Below, piece after piece: positions 63,210-64,000 of a stretch of DNA of 64,000 nucleotides (position 1 is its first letter; each line of letters starts with the position of its first letter). This stretch comes from Streptomyces triculaminicus (lineage in GTDB: Bacteria > Actinomycetota > Actinomycetes > Streptomycetales > Streptomycetaceae). The DNA is taken from positions 372,001 to 436,000 of the forward strand of contig NZ_JAFMOF010000002.1 of assembly GCF_017349075.1 (NCBI RefSeq), in the 5' to 3' direction. The notes beneath the pieces are model-generated. The model saw nothing but the letters and a program-made list of their open reading frames with translations, made no database searches and was not told the DNA's origin. The position numbers and the translations under genes were made by a program.

Positions 63210-64000
63210 ATGTCGCGACTCGGCAACCTCGGTGCCAGGCTCTACCGCGGTGAGGTCGGCTACGACTTCGTCGGCAAGCGGAAGATCTGGTACGGCATCT
63301 CGATCCTCATCACCATCACGGCCATCGTCGGCCTGGCGGTGCGCGGCCTGAACATGGGCATCGAGTTCTCCGGCGGCGCGGTCTTCAACACGCCCCCGAC
63401 CTCGGTGTCGGCCACCCAGGCCCAGCGGACGGCGGAGGACACCTCCGGCCACGCCGCCGTCGTCCAGAAGCTGGGCAACAAGACCCTCCGGGTCCAGGTC
63501 AGCGAGCTCACCACCGAGCAGTCGCGCAAGACCCAGGAGGCGCTGGCCAAGAAGCTGGACGTCCCGGTCAACAAGATCAACACCGACATCGTCGGCCCGA
63601 GCTGGGGCGACCAGATCGCCAAGAAGGCCTGGACGGGCCTGGGGATCTTCATGATCCTCGTGGTGATCTACCTGGCCATCGCCTTCGAGTGGCGGATGGC
63701 CGTGGCCGCCCTGGTGGCGCTGATCCACGACCTCACCATCACCGTCGGCGTCTACGCGCTGGTGGGCTTCGAGGTCACCCCGGGCACCGTGATCGGTCTG
63801 CTGACCATCCTCGGCTACTCCCTCTACGACACCGTCGTCGTCTTCGACGGTCTCAAGGAGAGCTCGAAGGACATCACCAAGCAGACCCGCTTCACCTACA
63901 GCGAGATCGCCAACCGCAGCCTCAACGGCACGCTGGTCCGCTCGATCAACACCACCGTCGTGGCGCTGCTGCCGGTCGCCGGCCTGCTGTTCATCGGCGG
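63210..64000 (+). CDS. secF: Protein translocase subunit SecF (3' partial)
   Basis: Starts ATG 63210, one base after the secD stop, with AAGGAGG upstream; runs off the window end after about 263 codons. Visible: cytoplasmic N-terminus RLGNLGARLYRGEVGYDFVGKR, first helix ISILITITAIVGLAV, then GLNMGIEFSGGAVF (the SecF counterpart of the SecD motif), a periplasmic loop, and helices with YLAIAFEWRMAVAALVALIHDLTITVGVYAL and GYSLYDTVVVFDGLKE. Partner of SecD in the SecDF-YajC complex. Confidence 0.95.
   Translation, partial: MSRLGNLGARLYRGEVGYDFVGKRKIWYGISILITITAIVGLAVRGLNMGIEFSGGAVFNTPPTSVSATQAQRTAEDTSGHAAVVQKLGNKTLRVQVSELTTEQSRKTQEALAKKLDVPVNKINTDIVGPSWGDQIAKKAWTGLGIFMILVVIYLAIAFEWRMAVAALVALIHDLTITVGVYALVGFEVTPGTVIGLLTILGYSLYDTVVVFDGLKESSKDITKQTRFTYSEIANRSLNGTLVRSINTTVVALLPVAGLLFIG

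Overview
This window is chromosomal DNA from a Streptomyces-type actinomycete. The evidence is very high GC, extreme GC bias at third codon positions, many GTG starts joined by 4-base GTGA/ATGA overlaps, several probable leaderless genes, an almost complete absence of TTA codons, and the sporulation gene ssgB. From memory, the gene order resembles the region of the S. coelicolor chromosome that carries arg, cob, ssgB, thrS, ruv and sec genes; I could not check this. Nearly everything is core or conserved genus-level content. There is no large foreign island.

Layout. 1-3 kb: end of a DHA2 exporter, then a divergent MarR/NmrA pair with twin operators. 3-11.7 kb: the arginine pathway, argC-J-B-D-R, then a tRNA-Pro and a Uma2 gene, then argG-H; ArgR-box-like operators sit on the -10 of both argC and argG. 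11.7-19 kb: TetR plus exporter, a secreted lipase, PlsC, a Tat-exported glycerophosphodiesterase, a TTA-containing sigma factor, GNAT, a palindromic MITE and two small membrane proteins. 19-24 kb: the metNIQ methionine importer behind a Cys/Met-codon leader peptide, then a GNAT-CbiE/CbiT fusion. 24-30 kb: a BluB-CobT fusion with a huge Ala-Pro-Glu linker, a siroheme/B12 methyltransferase-dehydrogenase, an rRNA methyltransferase and a Ser/Thr kinase.

32.7-40.2 kb: tRNA genes (four Val-GAC, Cys, Gly, later two Val-CAC) around pabB-pabC, a double GNAT, a DsbA-like protein, small membrane proteins, a CGNR regulator and ssgB. 40-45 kb: a DEDDh exonuclease, two hypothetical genes carrying homopolymer frameshifts, and thrS. 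45-55.7 kb: a HIT-family protein, a NodB-like lipoprotein, a beta-propeller lipoprotein, a membrane protein, an EF-G-like GTPase (frameshifted as read) and the phosphatidylinositol (mannoside) operon pgsA - acyltransferase - pimA. 55.7-64 kb: pdxS-pdxT, yebC, ruvC-A-B, yajC-secD-secF (cut by the window end).

Most notable observations: a CRISPR-like unit directly after thrS, with a 29-nt type I-E-like repeat, a 32-nt spacer and a degenerate second repeat whose stem shows a compensating base pair; the metNIQ leader peptide; the cobalamin-enzyme fusions; a MITE whose ends supply the stop codons of two converging genes, with a solo end of the same element 18 kb away; a 143-bp nested inverted repeat in the cob cluster; and a recurring signature of one-base homopolymer indels in four genes that most likely reflects assembly error.
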